From: Pseudomonas flexibilis
Lineage (GTDB): Bacteria; Pseudomonadota; Gammaproteobacteria; Pseudomonadales; Pseudomonadaceae
NCBI RefSeq assembly: GCF_000802425.1
Contig: NZ_JRUD01000007.1
Span: 62,001 to 126,000, forward strand
Length of the DNA: 64,000 bases
Direction: 5' to 3'
Shown here piece after piece: positions 60,211 through 64,000 of this stretch. Numbering within the stretch: the first letter of the stretch is position 1; every line of letters begins with the position of its first letter. Both the position numbers and the translations under genes were made by a program. The notes under the pieces are model-generated. The model saw nothing but the letters and a program-made list of their open reading frames with translations, had not been told where the DNA came from and made no database searches.

Positions 60211-60963
60211 TCAGTCACGTACCAGACGCAGGCGCTCGCCCACCACCATCTCGGTGATCCAGTTGACCAGGATGTTGGTGTACGACTCCTGCGCGACCCT
60301 ATCGCTGAGCGAATGGTCGGCGGAATCGATGATCCGGTGGCTCAGGGAATGCGCCTGGCGGAAGGCGGTGCGATAACTCATCAGGGTCGCGTGGGGCACG
60401 TGTTCGTCATGCTCGGATTCAACTAACAGCACATCGCCGCGAAACTCGGCGCAGGCTCTCAGCGCCCGGTTGTCCGCCACCGGTATCGGATGGCTGCGGT
60501 AGTGGGCCAGGTCGGCCTTGTCCAACTGCCGCTTGGGTGTTCCCCACTGGGCGTCCCGGTAGATGGCCGGCACGCGCAAGGCCAGCCATTTGACCGGACG
60601 CAGGCTGGTGAGGATGGTCGCCAGGTAGCCGCCATAACTGGTGCCCACCACGGCGATGGCATCGGTGTCGATCGCCGGGTGACCGCGCAGGCGGTCGTAG
60701 GCGGCCACCAGGTCGCGCAGATTGTCTTCCCGCGACACCTGGCACAGGCGCGCCTCGGCACTGGCGTGGCCGCGCAGGTCAAAGGTCAGGCAGATGCAGC
60801 CGAGCCCGGCGATGCCCTTGGCGCGCGCCAGGTCGCGCTGCTGGCTACCGCCCCAGCCGTGCACGAACAGAACGCCTGGCACATGGGTGCGTGGGGTGAG
60901 GAATGTCCCTTCCATGAACTCCTGCTCCACCTGGATCTGGATCGTCTCACTTCGGGCCGTCAT
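60211..60963 (-). CDS. Alpha/beta-hydrolase
   Basis: 250 residues from the ATG at 60963 (the longer frame is unsupported). HVPGVLFVHGWGGSQQRDLA, FDLRGHAS, the nucleophile elbow VVGTSYGGYLA (Ser) and late ADHSLSDRVAQESYT with a catalytic His and an Asp (VESEHDEHVPH) show the fold. It overlaps the DUF3182 gene by 17 bp, so the two make a pair; substrate unknown. Confidence 0.83.
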   Translation of the reverse strand: MTARSETIQIQVEQEFMEGTFLTPRTHVPGVLFVHGWGGSQQRDLARAKGIAGLGCICLTFDLRGHASAEARLCQVSREDNLRDLVAAYDRLRGHPAIDTDAIAVVGTSYGGYLATILTSLRPVKWLALRVPAIYRDAQWGTPKRQLDKADLAHYRSHPIPVADNRALRACAEFRGDVLLVESEHDEHVPHATLMSYRTAFRQAHSLSHRIIDSADHSLSDRVAQESYTNILVNWITEMVVGERLRLVRD

Positions 60964-62059
60964 AGGGTTCCACCATGGCGTACTTGAGCAAAAAACCCAC
61001 TTCAGCGTCCTTGCCACGGAAGATCACCGTGGCGTTGGCGGGCAACGGTTTATCCTCGAAACGCTCGAAAGACGAGGCGCGCACTGCACGCAGTCGCGGG
61101 TTGTCGATGAAGGCTTGCAGGGCGGCCACCTCGGCGCTGGTGGCGCCGCCGATGCGCCAGGATTGCTCGAGTATCCCGGCGCGCATCTGACCCTGCAGGT
61201 CGAGGCCTTGCACCGTGTCGTAGTTGCGCCGCGACGCGAAGAAACCGGGCAGCAAGGCATCCGCCGCTGCATCGAAGCAGCGGGCCTGGGCGATGGCCAG
61301 GCGCACGGGGTCGGCCAGGTCCAGCGTAAGCAGCGCGTCGTAATCGCCCTGCACCACCACCAGGTCGGAGCCGCCATAGGCAAGCTCCCCGGCATGGTCC
61401 GGCGTCACGTGCTGGGTGCCGAAGTAGCTTAGCAGCCGGCCATCAATGGATAACTGACCGACACTGAAGGTCTGGCATTCGGCCAGGTCCTGCTCGAAGA
61501 CCACCCCGCCTTCCAGCATCGCGTCTCCATTTGGCTCGCCGAACCAGGCGTGCAGCTCATCCATAGCGGAGATTTTCCACTGTTCCCGGCCGCCGCTGGC
61601 CCGCGCCGCCTTGACGCGTACGGTGCCGTGCGGCAGTAGCTGGCGCACAGCCACTTCGGCATCGTACCGGGAAAACACGCTGAACCCCGGCAGCGCGCAC
61701 TCGTGCACGCGGGTTGCAAAAGCCTCGCTCCAGCCTTCGGGGTGGATGGCCCGAGGCGAGACCAGCGGATGGGCGATGATCTTGCTGGCCATGAAATCCC
61801 GCTCCACATAGCCGCCGAACAGATCGTCCGGCCCGTGCACGTTGAGGGCGCGGGCCTCCTCTGGTCCCTTGAGGGTCTGAGCAGGCACCAAATAACAGCG
61901 GTGTCCGGCGTGCAGGCGCGGATCGAAGTCCCCGCCGTATTCCAGACCGCGAATGCTGGCCAGCCAGCGGGCGATGAACCGGGTGGTTTCGCGCTGGTGC
62001 CGTGGCGCCCTGGGGTTATTGATGTGGGACAGAACGATCGGCCGTGGGGTGACGGGCAT
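60947..62059 (-). CDS. DUF3182 (ATP-grasp-like) protein
   Basis: 370 residues from the ATG at 62059 (GGGAG 8 nt upstream). Features: PIVLSHINNPRAPRHQRETT at the start, VRVKAARASGGREQWKI, GGVVFEQDLAECQTFSVGQL (an ATP-grasp-like segment) and TLDLADPVRLAIAQAR. DUF3182 is an uncharacterised family found in pseudomonads and often adjacent to a hydrolase, as here. A carboxylate-amine ligase activity is possible but not shown. Confidence 0.75.
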   Translation of the reverse strand: MPVTPRPIVLSHINNPRAPRHQRETTRFIARWLASIRGLEYGGDFDPRLHAGHRCYLVPAQTLKGPEEARALNVHGPDDLFGGYVERDFMASKIIAHPLVSPRAIHPEGWSEAFATRVHECALPGFSVFSRYDAEVAVRQLLPHGTVRVKAARASGGREQWKISAMDELHAWFGEPNGDAMLEGGVVFEQDLAECQTFSVGQLSIDGRLLSYFGTQHVTPDHAGELAYGGSDLVVVQGDYDALLTLDLADPVRLAIAQARCFDAAADALLPGFFASRRNYDTVQGLDLQGQMRAGILEQSWRIGGATSAEVAALQAFIDNPRLRAVRASSFERFEDKPLPANATVIFRGKDAEVGFLLKYAMVEPYDGPK

Positions 62060-62201
62060 GGCAGTTCTCCCTGCAAGCGGCACGAAAGAGGCTGTGCGTG
62101 AGTGAATGACCATGACGACCGGGGCCAGTTCGTCATGGACGGGTCAACGCCGACGATGGCTTGCCTATAGTCAACGGCGATCGCCCCTGGGAGTCACCAC
62201 C

Positions 62202-63197
62202 ATGCTGAATGCGGCCCTGCAGCGCTTTTCCCGCCTGGAGCTAGTGCCCTCCGCCACCCCGCTGGAACGCCTGGAGCGTCTCTCCGCCCACATGAACTGC
62301 GACATCTGGGTCAAGCGTGATGACCTCACCCCGCTGGCCATGGGCGGCAACAAGGTTCGCAAGCTCGAATACCTGGGCGCCGATGCGCTGCGGGCCGGCG
62401 CCGACTGCCTGGTGACCGCTGGAGCCATACAGTCCAATCACGTGCGCCAGACAGCCGCTCTGGCCGCCCGGCAGGGCATGGCATGCCACGCCCTCCTGGA
62501 GAATCCCCTGGGCGCGACACAGGCCTGCTACCTGGGCAATGGCAACCGACTGCTGCTGGACCTGTTCGGCGTAACGGTAGAAACGGTCGCCACGCTGGGC
62601 GATCCGGACGCCCAGCTGGAAGCGCTGGCCGAGCGCCTGCGTGCTCAGGGCAAGCGACCCTATGTGCTGCCCGTGGGCGGTTCCAATGCCTTGGGTACCC
62701 TGGGCTATGTGCGCGCCGGGTTGGAGCTGGCGCAGCAGATTCACGCCCTCGGGCTGCGCTTCGCCGCCGTGGTTGTCGCCTCCGGCAGCGCGGGGACCCA
62801 GGCAGGTCTGAGCCTGGCACTGGCCCACGAAATGCCGGAACTTCCGGTCATTGGCATCACCGTGTCGCGGCCGGCAGATGCGCAGCGCCCCAAGGTCATG
62901 GGGCTGATCGAGCGCTGCGCGGCCCTGCTGGGCGTCGATGTGCCGCACCCGCTACAGGTGCAGCTGTGGGACGAGTACCACGGCCCCTGCTACGGCGAGC
63001 CAAACGAGGGAACCCAGGCGGCACTGCACAAGCTTGCGCGGTGTGAAGGGCTGCTGCTCGATCCGGTCTACACCGGCAAGGCCATGGACGGCCTGCTCGA
63101 CGGCATTGCCCTGACTCGTTTTGCAGAAGGTCCGGTGCTATTCGTACATACCGGTGGTACACCCGCCCTGTTCGCCTATCACCCCGCCGCGGGCTGA
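62202..63197 (+). CDS. dcyD: D-cysteine desulfhydrase
   Basis: 331 residues from the ATG at 62202. PLP enzyme of the ACC-deaminase/DcyD group: [18 protein letters not shown] with the PLP lysine K51, [38 protein letters not shown], and [16 protein letters not shown]. It degrades D-cysteine to pyruvate, sulfide and ammonia. Missing-residue check against ACC deaminase was not possible, so the specificity is inferred. Alone between the DUF3182 pair and the PIG-L gene. Confidence 0.85.
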   Translation: MLNAALQRFSRLELVPSATPLERLERLSAHMNCDIWVKRDDLTPLAMGGNKVRKLEYLGADALRAGADCLVTAGAIQSNHVRQTAALAARQGMACHALLENPLGATQACYLGNGNRLLLDLFGVTVETVATLGDPDAQLEALAERLRAQGKRPYVLPVGGSNALGTLGYVRAGLELAQQIHALGLRFAAVVVASGSAGTQAGLSLALAHEMPELPVIGITVSRPADAQRPKVMGLIERCAALLGVDVPHPLQVQLWDEYHGPCYGEPNEGTQAALHKLARCEGLLLDPVYTGKAMDGLLDGIALTRFAEGPVLFVHTGGTPALFAYHPAAG

Positions 63198-63415
63198 GTT
63201 TGCTCGCAAGGCCGTCTGTCATTTCAGTGTCATCACCGCGTGGGTTGGGCGAACTTCGTCCGTCAGCGCCTGCCTCACCTTCAACGCGGCCACGGGATCA
63301 AGGAAGAGCGGATCAAGTTTTTCCGCCGCTGGCCGCCAATACGGGTGTGGGTCCGTTTCTGACGGCGGCCGGGTTGCGGCAAGCGCAAGGCGGACCTCGC
63401 ACCAATGGAGGTCGA

Positions 63416-64000
63416 ATGGAAATGGACATGCATTCGCGCAACGCCACCAAGGCCCCTCCCTGGAAGGCTGTCGGTTGCCATCAGCTGGATCGGATACCGC
63501 TGATCGAATTCGACACGCTGCTACGCCCCTTCCAGCGGGCCGTGATTCTGGCGACACATCCCTTTGACGAAGTGCTTGCCTGCGGCGGTCTGCTGCAGAT
63601 TCTCAGCCTGCGCGGTCATGCCCTGCAGCTGATCTCAGTGACTGACGAAGCCTATGGGCCGGACGACCTGCCGCAGGGACGCAGCGTCGCGCAAGCGCTG
63701 GAAAATTCCGACTCGCTGCGCCGCCTGGGCATTCCGCCACTGCAGATGAAATGGGTGCGCGGCCGATTTATGCCGAACCAGTTGCGCCCCGACAGCCTGC
63801 TGGACTTCCTGCTGCGCTACCTGCGCCCCGGTGACGTGGTCTTTGCCCCCTGGCGGCTGGATGGTGATCCGGACCGCGAGACAGTAGGCCGTGGTGCACA
63901 CGCGGCTTGCGAAATGCTGGGGACTCGTCTGGTGGAAATGCCTATCCAGGCTTGGCAATGGGCATCCGGCGAGGATGGCAACCTGCCCTGGCGGCGTTCA
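63416..64000 (+). CDS. PIG-L-family deacetylase, partial (N-terminal 195 codons)
   Basis: Open to the right edge. From the ATG at 63416 (GGAGG 4 nt upstream; ATG at 63422 also possible) the protein has the LmbE/PIG-L start: RAVILATHPFDEVLACGGLL (H48, F50, D51), then HALQLISVTDEAYGP, and GDVVFAPWRLDGDPDRETVG. The usual AHPDDE motif is THPFDE: His and the metal-ligand Asp remain but the catalytic-base Asp is Phe. The family removes N-acyl or N-acetyl groups; this member may be inactive or altered. 218 bp separate it from dcyD. Confidence 0.8.
   Translation, partial: MEMDMHSRNATKAPPWKAVGCHQLDRIPLIEFDTLLRPFQRAVILATHPFDEVLACGGLLQILSLRGHALQLISVTDEAYGPDDLPQGRSVAQALENSDSLRRLGIPPLQMKWVRGRFMPNQLRPDSLLDFLLRYLRPGDVVFAPWRLDGDPDRETVGRGAHAACEMLGTRLVEMPIQAWQWASGEDGNLPWRRS

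Overview
The window looks like the replication-terminus region of a high-GC Pseudomonas-type gammaproteobacterium. Three things point there: protein families typical of Pseudomonas (PA2169-type four-helix protein, DUF3509, DUF3182, the KfrA/integrase pair); a trehalose/alpha-glucan gene block in an order I recall from the PA2150-PA2165 region of P. aeruginosa PAO1 (memory, not searched); and a dif-like XerCD site at 8572-8599. By eye, FtsK-type GGGNAGGG octamers change strand at that site.

Layout. 1-7238 (minus): a Wzx/Wzy- or Wzc-type exopolysaccharide operon, read from an outer-membrane barrel through a Wza-like lipoprotein-type exporter, a BY-kinase copolymerase, a WcaJ-like phosphotransferase and a WecG/CpsF transferase to two GT4-like glycosyltransferases; the last runs off the left edge. 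7506-11022: a CNNM-type transporter, the dif-like site, a gene-poor 0.6 kb stretch, a tyrosine recombinase and a divergent CinA-C protein. 11225-35076: the glucan/trehalose block. One arm (plus) is glgA-treZ-malQ-treY-DUF2934-glgX, followed by CBS, alcohol dehydrogenase, DUF72 and a ybhP-clsB-ybhN-like membrane-lipid trio. The other arm (minus) is glgE-treS/maltokinase-glgB, converging on the first. TreS/maltokinase and GlgE build glucan from trehalose through maltose-1-phosphate; GlgB branches it; GlgX, MalQ and the distant GlgP (48762-51227) trim it; TreY and TreZ turn linear ends back into trehalose. No glgC was seen. 35221-38926: a ZapE-like ATPase, then a periplasmic cytochrome module (diheme cytochrome, DUF1924 cytochrome, and a cytochrome b561-FNR-ferredoxin fusion) around a perfect 19-bp inverted repeat. 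38951-43980: VOC protein, Xre/RES toxin-antitoxin pair, an AT-richer orphan membrane protein, methyltransferase, GFA protein and SDR. 44205-47609: a two-gene NHEJ system (Ku, LigD). 47652-52408: MgtC-like protein with an unlisted 45-residue Cys-rich leader gene, KGG stress protein, glgP and small genes. 52538-56392: LysR regulator, a second tyrosine recombinase, and a KfrA-type DNA-binding protein fused to what looks like a catalytically dead CysQ/inositol-monophosphatase domain. 56397-64000: a run of small stress-type genes (hemerythrin, Yip1, DUF4142, DUF3509, YetF-like, PA2169-like), a DUF3182/hydrolase pair, D-cysteine desulfhydrase and the start of a PIG-L protein.

Much of the right-hand 50 kb fits a stationary-phase, desiccation and osmotic-stress island (glucan/trehalose, NHEJ, KGG protein, membrane-lipid genes). 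That grouping is inference from gene content. The most unusual items are the KfrA-pseudoCysQ fusion next to an integrase, the dif-like site with an atypical XerC arm beside a recombinase gene, and the cytochrome module with its very regular operator. No tRNA, rRNA, CRISPR array or complete insertion sequence was recognised.
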